From Diphasiastrum complanatum (taxonomy: Eukaryota > Streptophyta > Lycopodiopsida > Lycopodiales > Lycopodiaceae), in contig CM055108.1 of the NCBI GenBank assembly GCA_029204225.1, forward strand, positions 24,451,670 to 24,515,669: DNA of 64,000 nucleotides. The letters run 5' to 3'. The translations under genes and the position numbers were made by a program. Under the pieces are notes generated by a model, which worked only from the letters and a program-made list of their open reading frames with translations, did no database searches and had not been told where the DNA came from. This document shows, one piece after another, positions 10,701 through 21,600 of the stretch; position 1 is the stretch's first letter, and the number at the start of each line of letters is the position of its first letter.

Positions 10701-12356
10701 ATCTTCAGGAAAAACATCTTTAAATTTAGACAATAAAGTTTCTAATTTACTGATTTTCTGCTGAATAGAACTGGAAATAGAAACTTGAGGAATAAACTGA
10801 AAGTCACATAAGAATACCTGATGGTCTTCGTCTCCGATTAGCTGACAGAGTTCTGAACTGCAGACCATAGGGCTGTTGGGAACATGATGCTCCCCATGCA
10901 ACTGGATCTCTCGGCCTTTGTGCTGAAAGCTGAGGGTGTTCTCCTGATAGTTTCTGTGGAGGGAAGGTCCTAAACTGTAGAGCCAATCTCTCCCGAGAAC
11001 AATGTCTGTTCGATCCAGGTGCATTATCTGAAAGTTTATTTGATCTTGGTACCCCTGAATACCAAGATTTAACTTACTTACCATAGTTTCCCATATTTTT
11101 TTATCTTCACCCTTAGCTAATGAAACTATGTACCTATGCTGACTAGGTACTTCTGGTAATTTAAGCTTTTTAACCAGGGTGTGGTTGATGAAATTATGGG
11201 TTGCCCCATCATCAACCATGACTCTTACTAACTGGTTACCAACTTTCCCATGCATACGTACTAGGTCATGCGGCCCAAAACTGAAGGGTCTTGCTAGCAT
11301 TGCAGAGGTCAGCTGGCAACAGTGTTCATGATCTTCATGATACACTTTGATCTCGGAAGCTGCCGAGTCACTGGGGAAACATACAGTCTGAACAAGATGA
11401 ACTTGTTTTTTATCTTTCTTATCTTTTTTAGTGAAAGGCCCCTTGGGACACTGTCTGACTGTGTGTCCCTTGCCCATACACACAAAGCACAAACGTTCTT
11501 GTTTGGCTTTCTCAAAATCATCTGGTTTTAAGGGCTGTATGAGTGAAGGGCGTTTCTGAGGAGCTTCACCTTTAAATTTATCTTCTTTCTTTCTTTTTAA
11601 AAATTTCTTTTTAAATTGAAAGTCTTTCTGAGGAAGCTGCTCAGAAAGTGGTTGCTGTCTCGCTCTCTTCCTACCCACTGAATCATCATAGATTTGAGCA
11701 TATCTGAGAGCTTGCTCAAGGGTAGTAGGCGAGTTTCTCTGGACCTCTACTTTATATTCATCTTTGAGGCCACGGACAAATCCCCTGATTTTCTGATAGT
11801 CATCCATATTTTTAATCTTTAAAATTGCTTCTCGATATTGCGAGATATATTGGATGAGGGATTTATCCATTACTGTTCTTTCCCAGGCTTCCCAGGCTCT
11901 ATCCAGTTCATTCTCTGGTAGAAATTCTCTTAGGAAAGCTTCCTCAAAAGCTTTCCATGACCGGGGAGTCTGCCCAGTCTCCTGGAGATTTAACCACCAC
12001 TTATAGGCCATGGGCCCTAAGGAAAGACTGGCCTCAATTGCTTGCAAATGGTCAGGGGTCTGTTTAAGAGCATGAATGTTCTTCCATTTGCTGAGGAAGG
12101 TTTGTAGAATATCTGCATTTCTATCCTTCTCTTCCCCATTAAAAGTAGGAGGCTTTAAGTCTTTAAAAACACTGGGGTGAGACCGTAAAGTCTCACCCGA
12201 AACTGATGGAAGTGGAGAAGGGGATAACTGAGAAGTGGAGGGAAGGCTTCCTTTCGCGGAACTCAAAATCAAGTTTTTGAGTTCAGCGAACGAGTCGTCC
12301 ACACTGGACTTGAAATTGGCTAATGCCAACTTCAGTTCATCCACTTCTGTTACCAA
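7734..12356 (-). CDS. chromovirus Gag-Pol polyprotein
   Basis: One uninterrupted 1,540-codon frame. In order: Gag capsid region (about 65-230); CCHC zinc knuckle [14 protein letters not shown] (290-303); aspartic protease with [10 protein letters not shown] (about 381-390, DDG rather than the common DSG); RT with [12 protein letters not shown] (661-672) and FLDD box (727-730); RNase [13 protein letters not shown] (876-887); integrase with H1120, H1127, C1157, C1160 and likely D1190, D1253, E1287; C-terminal chromodomain (about 1485-1540, [19 protein letters not shown]). The chromodomain places it in the chromovirus branch of Ty3/gypsy. The frame opens with TTG, not ATG; the likely Gag start lies upstream in another frame (see 12350-12532). 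An acidic linker of about 50 residues separates RNase H and integrase. Confidence 0.95.
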   Translation of the reverse strand: MVTEVDELKLALANFKSSVDDSFAELKNLILSSAKGSLPSTSQLSPSPLPSVSGETLRSHPSVFKDLKPPTFNGEEKDRNADILQTFLSKWKNIHALKQTPDHLQAIEASLSLGPMAYKWWLNLQETGQTPRSWKAFEEAFLREFLPENELDRAWEAWERTVMDKSLIQYISQYREAILKIKNMDDYQKIRGFVRGLKDEYKVEVQRNSPTTLEQALRYAQIYDDSVGRKRARQQPLSEQLPQKDFQFKKKFLKRKKEDKFKGEAPQKRPSLIQPLKPDDFEKAKQERLCFVCMGKGHTVRQCPKGPFTKKDKKDKKQVHLVQTVCFPSDSAASEIKVYHEDHEHCCQLTSAMLARPFSFGPHDLVRMHGKVGNQLVRVMVDDGATHNFINHTLVKKLKLPEVPSQHRYIVSLAKGEDKKIWETMVSKLNLGIQGYQDQINFQIMHLDRTDIVLGRDWLYSLGPSLHRNYQENTLSFQHKGREIQLHGEHHVPNSPMVCSSELCQLIGDEDHQVFLCDFQFIPQVSISSSIQQKISKLETLLSKFKDVFPEDLPHGLPPSREVDHVINLVPGTAPVSKPPYRVSRTEDEEITRQLTDYLGKGQIQTSSSPWASPVLLVKKKEGSMRLCVDYRALNKVTIKNKYPMPRADELFDQLDGAKFFSKIDLRSGYHQVRIKSEDVSKTAFRTRHGHYEFKVMPFGLTNAPATFMTLMNSVLRPYLGKFVVVFLDDILVYSKTRKEHLKHLRKVFRLLRKHKLYAKQSKCEFFVEEVAYLGHIISSDGIKMDPNKVKAILSWLRPQNILELQIFLGLAGYYRRFVKEYAQIAVPMTNVLKGKGKEFIWESAQQDSFDALKTALATAPVLKVVNPNQPFVVETDASDFAVGAVLTQGGRPVAFESKKLDPAQTRYSAYEKELFSIVHALKTWRHYLYGASFEVLTDHESLRYLCNQPELRGRKARWAELMQEFDMSIRYRRGKFNTVADALSRMPMINELSFTQIRNELLESLRGKCQHDAFFSIIWNSVQNRQLQTPEPVPGAGAISSKNTAASVEDDDESEYTSSDDVEDSEPVLPKQTPVVEGQLTQGFKWKQYSIQDEYLLYRDRVCVPNSEDYRQQVLYECHDNPSAGHPGIQKTYELLRRQFFWPSMKKDVHQYVTSCQKCQVNKAERLKAGGLLHPLEIPAGKWESISMDFIVGLPKTQKGNDAIWVTVDRLTKMAHFIPTKTTVRAPELARLFVDGLFKLYGLPSGIVSDRDSKFTGNFWKAVFHHLHTKLNMSTTDHPQTDGQTERVNQVLEDMLRAYVSKRQTNWEEYLSILEFAYNSTKHSATGYSPFMLMYGFQPRSPTAVGFKQEKVEAARNFLEDLNQMIEHAKRSIRQSQDRARHYADPHRRDVQFSTGEKVYLRVPVDSKTLKSGVCAKLSPRYCGPFTISRRLGEVTYELELPHSSKVFPVFHVSQLRKALTRSDNLVGDSVLVLPLDPQQPPHEPEEILDSRETQTRHTLYREYLVKWNDQPVENATWERGSVLRKIFPDFVLEDQDGS

Positions 12357-12532
12357 TTGGAGAGAGGCTTCGACGAACTTGCCTTGGTAACCAGTTCGTC
12401 GAGTTCTTCGGCGAACTGTTCCTGTTCTTCTACTTCCATGGGTTCCTTCCCTTTTCTGTAAGCCAAGGCTTCTGTTTCAAGTTCGTCAAAGCCTCTCTCC
12501 GGGGGTTGATCAGGTCCCTGAGGAGTGGTCAT
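12350..12532 (-). CDS. N-terminal Gag segment in a different frame
   Basis: A 60-codon ATG frame ([11 protein letters not shown]...) ends in [18 protein letters not shown] and a stop. It overlaps the first codons of the gag-pol frame, which continues with [15 protein letters not shown]. The two join naturally as one Gag N-terminus if one base is gained or lost near 12355. Either this copy has a one-base frameshift, or the element uses a frameshift here. Mutation is the simpler reading. Confidence 0.6.
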   Translation of the reverse strand: MTTPQGPDQPPERGFDELETEALAYRKGKEPMEVEEQEQFAEELDELVTKASSSKPLSNW

Positions 12533-13320
12533 CTTCGGAACTGAAAGAGAGCTACCTTAACTTCTGAAGGAAAAAAAGTCTAAAAGACTAATTTACAACT
12601 GTACAAGGAGGGAAAGAAAACTTAGCTCTTTCTGAGAACTGTACTTCCACAGAGAGAATCAAGAAAAGCCCTTTCAGCTCTTCCTCCACTGCTTTCAGAT
12701 CTGTTGTCCGGAAAAATCAGAGATCAAGGTACCAAGAAAAAGAAACAAACTTCTGATCGTCTTGGCCCCTTCCCTCGCTGTCTGAGGTGTATACTTTTTG
12801 CTCCAAAATTCCCGTTTTAGGACCCAAAAACAGTTGCAAACTTGTGGTTTCTGCCAAAGACCTTCCTCGCTGCCTGACCAGGAGTGTTGCTACTTGGTTT
12901 TGCTTACTTTGAGACCCAAAATCCCTCTCAAAATCTGATTTTCTAGCAACACCTTCAGCGCTGGACCTGCACCCAAGATTCTGTCTCAGATCCGCTCCAA
13001 ATTCCAGAAAATTTCACTCCAAATTCGAAGTTTCCACCCAATTTGGCAGCGCTGGACCTGCTCCACGTTTTCTATTTAAAATGTGCTCAAAAATCCACAA
13101 TTGATACATAAAAATCAAGGGTAAATCCCTGATTTTTCAGCGCTGAGCTTCTACAAGGGATTGTGCCTCAAACAACTGTAAATTCCCAGCAAATTTCAAG
13201 GATTTGAAAGCTGTTCCTACAGCGATTTTCCTCCTCAATTCTTTCCTGAGAATCTGAGAAATCTTTCCTATCTTCTGATAGCTTTCTCTACTGCTGTCCT
13301 GAACTCCCTAGGATGGAGAT
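12533..13320 (-). other. chromovirus 5' leader
   Basis: Untranslated region between the primer-binding site and the first Gag ATG, about 0.8 kb. It contains no long frame, as expected for the leader and packaging region. Confidence 0.7.
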
Positions 13321-13333
13321 GGCTCTGATACCA
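13321..13333 (-). other. primer-binding site, initiator tRNA-Met type
   Basis: Minus strand reads TGGTATCAGAGCC one base inside the 5' LTR. It is the standard complement of the 3' end of plant initiator tRNA-Met used by many LTR retrotransposons. Confidence 0.93.
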
Positions 13334-13334
13334 G

Positions 13335-13692
13335 TGTAATAGATCCTAACACCACAGTAGGGCAAACACTAACTCCTCCACCCAACCTTGCCTACTCCCT
13401 GATATAGAGTAAGCCCCTCCTAGCCCAGTGTGAGGACTGGTAGCATGCTACTGCCAAGTGTCGGCCACGTGGCACTGACGTGGCCGACTGCACGTCGGGA
13501 CCCAACTGGGGGCCCTATCCTGCTGACAAGGTCCCTAGGCTGTGTTAGGCCCGCCATGGCTATGGACCGTGCTGGGGCACACTACTCACACTGTCTTGCC
13601 CTGTTGGTCATGTACGCTGGACACGACCCTGACTGTGGTATCTGACCTATCTGTGTTCTCTAGGGTTCGGCACTGGTTACGAGCTCGTAACA
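13335..13692 (-). repeat. 5' LTR of the chromovirus
   Basis: 358 bp, TG...CA, paired with 7365-7722. In minus orientation it carries the element promoter. I did not assign a TATA box with confidence. Confidence 0.96.
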
Positions 13693-13697
13693 CTCGG

Positions 13698-14650
13698 TGT
13701 AAAGGGGAAAACCAGATGGAGAGAAAACCAGGCGATGGTGATGAGTGGGACGGTGTGTTGTGATTGTGGTTCTATGAAGTCCAAGGGATAGAAGTAGGAG
13801 AGAGTGATCAGAAATGGTAGGAGGTATAATGTAGAAGGTATGAAGAAAAGGGATCAAAGCCGGTGACCCAATGAAGTAGTCAACAACACTATGTCCTCCT
13901 CCATGTGGGTGACAGGTAAAATAAGATGATGAAGGCTAGCAAGGAAGGCCATTCAAAATGGTTAAGGAATGGGCCTTTGCTAAACCAATCAGCTGCTCTC
14001 CAAAGTGGGTAGTTGGAGTATTCGCATCCTGTGAGGTCCTATCAAAGCCCATATCTAATGTGTGAACCTGTAGAAAGTCACTCTCTGCATGAAACTCAGC
14101 CTGTTTGATGCTCGTACGAGCATTAAAATCCCCTGCTAAAAGAATAAGGCCTCGCTGTGCAAAGCCGACTATATCATCTGAGAGAGCCTGGCAAGGGTCA
14201 CCGCCAAAGTTTGCAAAAGATGATGTCTGTGGTGCAAAGTAACAAACTGCAAGAAAGAGGTCCTGAGAAAGCCCCAAACAATGACTAAAGAACTGAAACC
14301 AAATAATACGTGCAAATGGATCACTTTTGACCAGTTTAAAATGAGAATTGAAAACATCCTTGGTGAGACATGCAACACCACCAGAACCACGGGAGGTCTT
14401 CCCTCTCACGAAGGGCCGATGTGCAATCCGGTATGGATGGGAGCAGTCTATATAATGATTCATGAGTCTCTGCTAACAAAAGGATATCACATTTCAGCAT
14501 GAAAGAATGGAAATCGCCTGCTGAAGAAGATGATAGTATGCCATTACATTTCCAAAAACCAATATGTAAAGGCTTAGGGGATCTCGGGTTGCTCCTTTGC
14601 CTGGGAGCCCCGAATCCCTATTGAGAAATTTTATCAAAATTTTTTGGTTT
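13698..14650 (-). pseudogene. LINE ORF2 endonuclease domain (broken)
   Basis: APE-type endonuclease at the start of LINE ORF2. Minus-strand frames give LKCDILLLAETHES (Glu-containing motif) near 14500 and, after a frameshift, a long open piece (13936-14463) with FLAVCYFAPQTSSFAN, LLAGDFNARTS and LTILNGLPC. The GDFNAR motif holds the catalytic Asp and Asn. The 13.7-13.9 kb stretch continues the domain to the chromovirus junction at 13697, and ORF2 resumes at 7364. The start of ORF2 lies just after the ORF1 stop at 14655; I could not fix the exact codon because of frame breaks. Confidence 0.85.
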
Positions 14651-14654
14651 GCCT

Positions 14655-15605
14655 TCAATGAAAACCACCCGCTGATTTCTTGCATTTGCATTCCTTTATA
14701 ATTTGTTTCCTGGCTTGCCATTGTGTGTGTGTAAGGTCATCATCCATAAAAATAAAGGTCCCTTTTAATTTGGCTCTAAGGCGTAAAGTTGCGTTGCGAT
14801 TGTTCATAGAGCGAAACTTGATAAACAAGACATTGGTGTCAAACTTACTTCTCCAAGCTGTATCAAACCCATCCGTGGTGTGTGTGAGCTTAGTTAAAAG
14901 CAGCTCGTTTGCCTCTTCAATGGGCTTATCCCCGTCGGGAATCCCTCTAACCCGGATATTAAGGGATTTTTTAGCCCTTCTTTCTTGCTCAGAAAAGACA
15001 TCTTCTAGTGTAGAATTCACAAATGCATGTTGAACCGAGCTTGAAGAATTGACCTTACCATCGTTTTTGAGACGCGCTGCCCATGTCTTCGTTTCTTCCA
15101 CTTGTTTCTCAAGGCTGGATATTTTGTTCGAAGTCTCCTCCAAAACATTCTTTTGAGGGATATGTTCCACAATCCGTTGCTTAAGATATACATTTTCTTG
15201 TTCAAGCTGCTCCATTTGCTCTTTAACCCCATAGAGACCCAAAACCAGGTTGCTGTTCTCCATTTCAAAGAAGTGTAATTGTCTTTTGAGTCCGATGATT
15301 TTTTGCCGAATAAAGCCGATGTCATAAGCAAAGAGGCCTTCAATAGGTTTGGAAGAGGTATAATCAACTGTGGGCAATTGATTAACCGCAAATGTTTCGA
15401 CAGCAGAGCGGGCATCCGCCGTCTTGGATTCAGATGCAAATGCGATGGTGGACAAATCAGAAGTGGATGCGATGGATAGACTTGAAGCAGGTACGATAAG
15501 AGCAGGTACCGAAAACTCCAGGGGGGTGTTTTCCGGGCCAGTAGGGCTTGGTCGTGGTGGAGAGTGGGGCGAGTTGCCTCCCCCTCGTTTGCTACGTGGA
15601 GCCAT
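14655..15605 (-). CDS. LINE ORF1 protein (coiled coil and RRM-like)
   Basis: 316 codons from ATG at 15605 (MAPRSKRGGGNS). The frame stays open upstream through the 5' UTR and the (TC)n tract, but this Met is the first one after the dinucleotide tail and fits the element. The N-terminus is basic and Pro/Ser-rich. A leucine-rich coiled coil follows at about residues 95-190 (FIRQKIIGLKRQL, EQLEQENVYLKQRI, ISSLEKQVEETKTW). The C-terminal half resembles the RRM of L1-type ORF1p (KSLNIRVRGIPDGD, NVLFIKFRSMNNRNATLRLR) and ends in Lys/Cys-rich residues. The expected role is RNA-binding, trimerising chaperone of the retrotransposon particle. No interruption is visible. Confidence 0.85.
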   Translation of the reverse strand: MAPRSKRGGGNSPHSPPRPSPTGPENTPLEFSVPALIVPASSLSIASTSDLSTIAFASESKTADARSAVETFAVNQLPTVDYTSSKPIEGLFAYDIGFIRQKIIGLKRQLHFFEMENSNLVLGLYGVKEQMEQLEQENVYLKQRIVEHIPQKNVLEETSNKISSLEKQVEETKTWAARLKNDGKVNSSSSVQHAFVNSTLEDVFSEQERRAKKSLNIRVRGIPDGDKPIEEANELLLTKLTHTTDGFDTAWRSKFDTNVLFIKFRSMNNRNATLRLRAKLKGTFIFMDDDLTHTQWQARKQIIKECKCKKSAGGFH

Positions 15606-15766
15606 AGGTGAATGGTACAACACTGCAGGACCGGACACCAGAAGCGTGCTAGCAGCTAAGCAGCACGTGCTCCAGGTCAGCAGAACCGATCTGCAGATCT
15701 GCAGATCTGCGCTCAGATGTCTGCTCAGATCCGCTCCACAAAAGTCCGAAACGCACTCAGATATCC

Positions 15767-15769
<3 letters not shown>
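15606..15769 (-). other. LINE 5' UTR
   Basis: 164 bp between the (TC)n tract and ORF1. It contains three overlapping GATCTGCA-type repeats near 15690. It meets the (TC)n tail of the LINE upstream with no bases in between. Confidence 0.55.

Positions 15770-15820
<51 letters not shown>
15770..15820 (-). repeat. (GA)n tract, tail of the adjacent LINE
   Basis: 25 GA repeats between the 5' end of one LINE (15769) and the 3' UTR of the next (15821 onward). Read on the minus strand it is the (TC)n tail of the upstream copy. Confidence 0.75.
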
Positions 15821-15824
<4 letters not shown>

Positions 15825-16395
15825 CGGTAAGTACATGTCAAGTGTTTGTGGAGCAGATAGGAGCGTATGGAAAAACGTGTCCAAAACTGTAAAGAAAAAA
15901 GCATATAAATATAAGTCTAAGTATGGATACCAATGGTAACTAAAGGACATGGGTATAAAACATGAAATATCTATATATAATGGACGAAAGCCTCAGATCA
16001 TGTTCTGGAGGTGATGGGGATACTGCTGCTACTGCTGAAGAAGGATGTAATAGGAGTTGCAATGGGGAGTAAAGTTGAGATATGCCGCCGAGGTCAAATG
16101 TGAGAGGGACCTGTCCCTAAGCTCTGTGAATCGTGTCGTCATCACCACTGGTATCATCATGTGAGTCTGGTTCCGGTTGCGATCGCCGACTGGAGAAAAA
16201 GGAGGTGTCTGGAGTACTCCGATGCGAATGCTGGAGATCTCGTCGTAATAAAAGCATCTCTCGTATCATAAGTGCAACACAACGTGGATCCTCATAGGTA
16301 ACAAGTGACAGGTGTATCTTTGAACAAGCAATAATATTTCCCATGAATCTCATAATAAGCCGAGCATATGAAGATAAAAGCTCCTCTGTCTCCAC
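15770..16395 (-). mobile_element. 5'-truncated LINE copy (3' end)
   Basis: The 3' UTR (15821-16000) aligns with those at 62.2 kb and 3.5 kb (AAGTACATGTCAAGTG..., GTCCAAAACTG). The frame at 16117-16395 gives SLVTYEDPRCVALMIREM, nearly the same as in the 62.7-kb copy. The roughly 43 bp that hold the hairpin in other copies are absent: the (TC)n tail joins directly to AAGAC. Confidence 0.7.
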
Positions 16396-16399
16396 CTCA

Positions 16400-17122
16400 C
16401 CAATGTTTCATGGGGTCATTTCGTACGTCGTTTCAAAATGCATTTGAAACGGCTGGTTCAAGTTTGAAACGGGAAATTTTTGGTCTGTGTAATAATCTCT
16501 ATTGTCAAACTTGATGTCTGAATGGAACCAAGGAATCATCCTCAAGATTTGATTCTGCATCGTGGGAACATCATTTGGGAAAGAAACAAGTGAGCTGCAC
16601 CTGGGAGGAGTTGCATCAACACTCCTATCCACGAACATGTGTCTCAGGCGAAGCATAAGGCCATTGTAAGACAACATCAAACGTAGAGTCTTGGTGTCTC
16701 TGAAAAAGGCAATAGTAGTGTCCTCTAATTCTGGAGTAATGGGAACACAAAAAAAGGAAATGGTCGTTAGTCTCAACCTCATACATCCATGGACACAAAG
16801 CTGGCATATTTTCTCCTCCCAAGCAGTCCTCCCAAAGACAACCTGCCTATATTTCCGATAAGTTAGTTATGATGTAAGTGATAGATATACCAGATGAATT
16901 TAAAAAAACTGAAGCCTTAGCGTGCCATGACATGTGATATCCCTGCTCAGAAAGCCTCTCAGAGGAGGTCAAAGCGATAAATGGAGATCTGTCAGGGGAA
17001 ATATTTCTGAAACTTTCAGACTCTGTGAAGATATAGTGTAACTCTGAAAATGGCGTCACTTTAAATAGATGGAGCACCAAACTAAACCAGGAGAATCTGA
17101 TGTGGGAGTATGGGCTTGCCAT
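16400..17122 (-). mobile_element. second LINE remnant, with a palindrome-rich end
   Basis: The frames at 16625-16822 (VETNDHFLFLCSHYSRIRGHYYCLF) and 16847-17122 are ORF2 C-terminal sequence with an internal deletion. At 16415-16490 lie palindromes of the kind seen at other transposon ends here (TTTCAAAATGCATTTGAAAC, GTTCAAGTTTGAAAC), so a small DNA transposon end may be fused to the LINE piece. Confidence 0.55.
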
Positions 17123-18581
<1,459 letters not shown>

Positions 18582-18631
18582 GGCCAGAGGATCTTGAAGC
18601 AGAAAGGAGGAGGTTGCTTGCACGACTTCAG
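18582..18631 (+). CDS. MYB gene, first recognised exon
   Basis: Follows ATTAG and is followed by GTGAAG. Encodes PEDLEAERRRLLARLQ, an acidic/basic helix that reads straight into VLDSMLSKVKAEEQ of the next exon. Confidence 0.75.
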
Positions 18632-21600
18632 GTGAAGTGGTCCAGAACGGAAATTTTTGTCTTTTAATAGTTTCTATTTGTTCACCATGGAGCATAAGGT
18701 TCTGAATGGCTGTAATTTCTGATACCTTTTATATTATGGTGCGGATCAATTCTGTCTGAACTCAGGTTCTTGATTCCATGCTTTCAAAAGTAAAGGCTGA
18801 AGAACAGCACCGGCTAAGTGCCGAGAGGTTAAATGGAAGTACTGACAATGGAGGGTCTACTTTCTTATATTCAAACTTAGGTCGTGGCAGTGTTAAGTAC
18901 AAAAGGCAACGACGTCCGAATCCCAAATACTTAAGTGCTGATGCTAGGAACGAGTTCTCTCCTGGTTCCTTCCATACTCCTAACCATGCTGCTGGAGAAG
19001 GACCAACTAATTTGCTTTCAGCTAGATCACAAACTTCACAGCCTTTGGCTAGTGTTGATGTTTTTGGCAACACCCCAGCATTGTTATCCAGAACATCAAA
19101 TCGTGGTTTTACAAGCCATATGCGTAAGAAAGCAATTATGAATATTACTCCCTCTGTCATTCCCAAATCAGGTATAGAGGGACAAGTCCACGAAGAACCA
19201 AAAACTACCTCTTCTTTGGATAACCTATCGATCAGGGAGCTACATGAAGCTTTTAGAACAACTTTTGGAAGAGAAACATCTGTTAAAGATAAGCACTGGT
19301 TGAAACGCCAGATATCAATGGGTATGAGCAGGCTTCATGAAGCAACCAACAAATTTGAAGAATGTGGAGGAAAAGGTCAACCGCCAGCTTTGCAGGAGCC
19401 AACCATTCTGCCTAGAGTTGAAATACTGCCGACTTCTGCTGAGCAGCCTGTTCTATACTCCAATGTTGAGGCCATCGAAAAGGAATTATGTGGAGGGTGG
19501 ATGGAGACTATTGATCCCAGACATTGTGCAAGTAGGGAGGCTGATTGTGGAAATGATAACAATGGATTCTTATCTGAAGTGTTGCCTGTGAAAAACTTTG
19601 CTGCATCTCCTCCAGCTTGTTGTGCTTCCTCAACTTTATGTAAGCCAGGAAGTGACAGCCATTTGACCTTGACCATTGACATGCAAAGCATGGAAGGAAA
19701 GCGGCAGCGCAAGCCGAATAGGCGCTATCTTGAAGAGGAAGCTGATGGAATAGGTCCAACAGGCATTGTGGGCAGTTTGATCCCAACAATGGATCCGAGT
19801 CGGTCACAAATATTGTCAAAAGGAGAGTTGAGGCTTTCTTCAAGGACCACAGCTGATGGTGCTGCTGATTTGAGCAGGTTAAGTTCTTTGAGAAGTTCAC
19901 GTTTGCATGCAACTTCTCAATCTGGTATTTCTCAGGGTCGTCGCAGTAAACTTGGTAGCAATCTCCAAGTAAGTATACATAGGTTTCTCTTCTAAAACGG
20001 AATCTAGTGTTTTCATGCAGTGTTGTTTTTGAAATGGTCGAATATCTGATCTAATCTCAATTGGTGTTGAAGACCTCCAATGCGCCCTTTTGAGCTTTTG
20101 AATAAGTATTTTCCTGAACTGTGATTGTGATCCCGCCAATCTCCTAGAATTTTTTTTTCTTGGTATAGTCCCAGTATAATTCCTCATCCTTTCAATAGAA
20201 TGAGCTTTGTCGTTCATGGTCTCAAATTTTGAATCATTACCAAATACCCTGCTCTCAAGACTTGGACAATAGAGTGTAATGCAGAACGTCTATACAATGA
20301 AGGTTTAGGCATCCCGTTTCGCGTCAGAAGGATGTAACCTATCAAGCTGTCAAAAATGATATTGGATGGATTTGAAAATTTGTTGAATTGTGATAAGAGC
20401 ATGTTCCAAGAGCTCTTTTAGAACTGAAAATCTTCATGGCTCCTTCAAGGTTCTGCAGCTGGCAAACACCAAGAGACTTCTTTTTCCAACATCGATCTTT
20501 GTGTGATTACTTAAGTGCCTACTGTCTTCTGACTTTTTCTCAATTGGGGCAACATACTGGGAGGGAAATGCTACTGAGATGATTTTTAGCTGATTATCTT
20601 GTTGAGTCCCACTAACATAAAGGCAATTAGTCTTCCCGAAACTCAGGGATAACACCTGTACTACCTAGTTCACAGCATAATTTATAATCTATACTAGAAT
20701 GCAACCAAACATATGAAACTCAATTTTTGAAAATCATGTATGATACATTGAAAATTCATTTCAATTCTTTTTAGATATTGTGTGTTCAAACTTACATGCA
20801 CCTGAGTGAAATGGGATTCCGGATCTCCAGGAAAGGAGCTTTCAACCAACATCTACTTGCTAAAATTTTGTACAAAATTTAGTCAGCCAATGATTTTTGT
20901 GAATCACAAAGTCTTGTCCTGAAACTTGTTCTGCTGATGCTTTTGGCAAGCAACTCAACACTCAGCCATTTTGTTACGACTCACATTGACAGCAGTTATG
21001 TGTGCATTTTATTTTGTTCAGATAACTCAAGATGTGTCAACAAGCATCTCCTTGCATTTATACAACTGGGTTAGAAATCTAATAAGTATTTTTACTTTGG
21101 AGTTCTTTCTATTTGCTGCATATAATTTTCTCACCATTACAGTTGGATTGGGCTTTGTTAATTTTGCACCATCAGTAGGCTATCTTGATTGCATTTTCTG
21201 TTGCAACTTATTATACTTTCATACATCTATCAGCTGTATCTTGATAGCATATATAACAAACTGATGTTCGTTTTATCAGCTATGATATTTTGGAACATGT
21301 GTAGTTTAAGTTGAATGTGTTTTCTATAAAGCTATCTTCATTCTGCTTGACTAGAAGCGAAAAGCTGATGGAAGGGCGGCTAAACTGGTAAAAATGGCTC
21401 GCTCAACACGTGTCTATCAGCACAGTGTTGACAAGAATGTCCGCAAAGTTAAATTCAAGTTACCTTCGACTCTTGGTCAAGAAAAGGTACCTTAAGGACT
21501 AGCTGCTTAGCTACAGCATCTTTAGGTATTCTTTAATGCTTTGGTACTGTGTTCCAGGTGCACCAAGTGAGAGTGTCTTCTTCTGTGTGTGTGTTGTTTT

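Larger units (their letters stand above)
7365..13692 (-). mobile_element. complete Ty3/gypsy chromovirus with 5-bp TSD
   Basis: The LTRs at 7365-7722 and 13335-13692 are both 358 bp. They end TG...CA on the plus strand and differ at two positions (7536 T versus 13506 C, and 7559 G versus 13529 A). Flanks are CTCGG on both sides (7360-7364 and 13693-13697), a perfect 5-bp target duplication. The primer-binding site, polypurine tract and one long gag-pol frame are all present, in minus orientation. The near-identical LTRs indicate a recent insertion. The target was ORF2 of the LINE at 4603-15769. Confidence 0.96.
4603..15769 (-). mobile_element. near full-length LINE, split by a Ty3 insertion
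   Basis: In minus orientation it runs from a 5' UTR (15769-15606) through ORF1 (15605-14655), the ORF2 endonuclease region (about 14650-13693), the chromovirus insertion (13692-7365) and the rest of ORF2 including RT (7364 to about 5050). It ends with a 3' UTR, a hairpin and a (TC)n tail (4658-4603). Without the chromovirus and one copy of its target duplication the element is about 4.83 kb. The two ORFs, the coiled-coil ORF1p and the EN-RT order make it a LINE. ORF2 carries frameshifts and at least one nonsense codon, so this copy cannot encode a working ORF2p. Confidence 0.85.

Noticed and set aside
20971-21264. 97-codon hydrophobic frame
   Set aside because: Lies wholly within an intron of the MYB gene; composition is that of AT-rich noncoding DNA.
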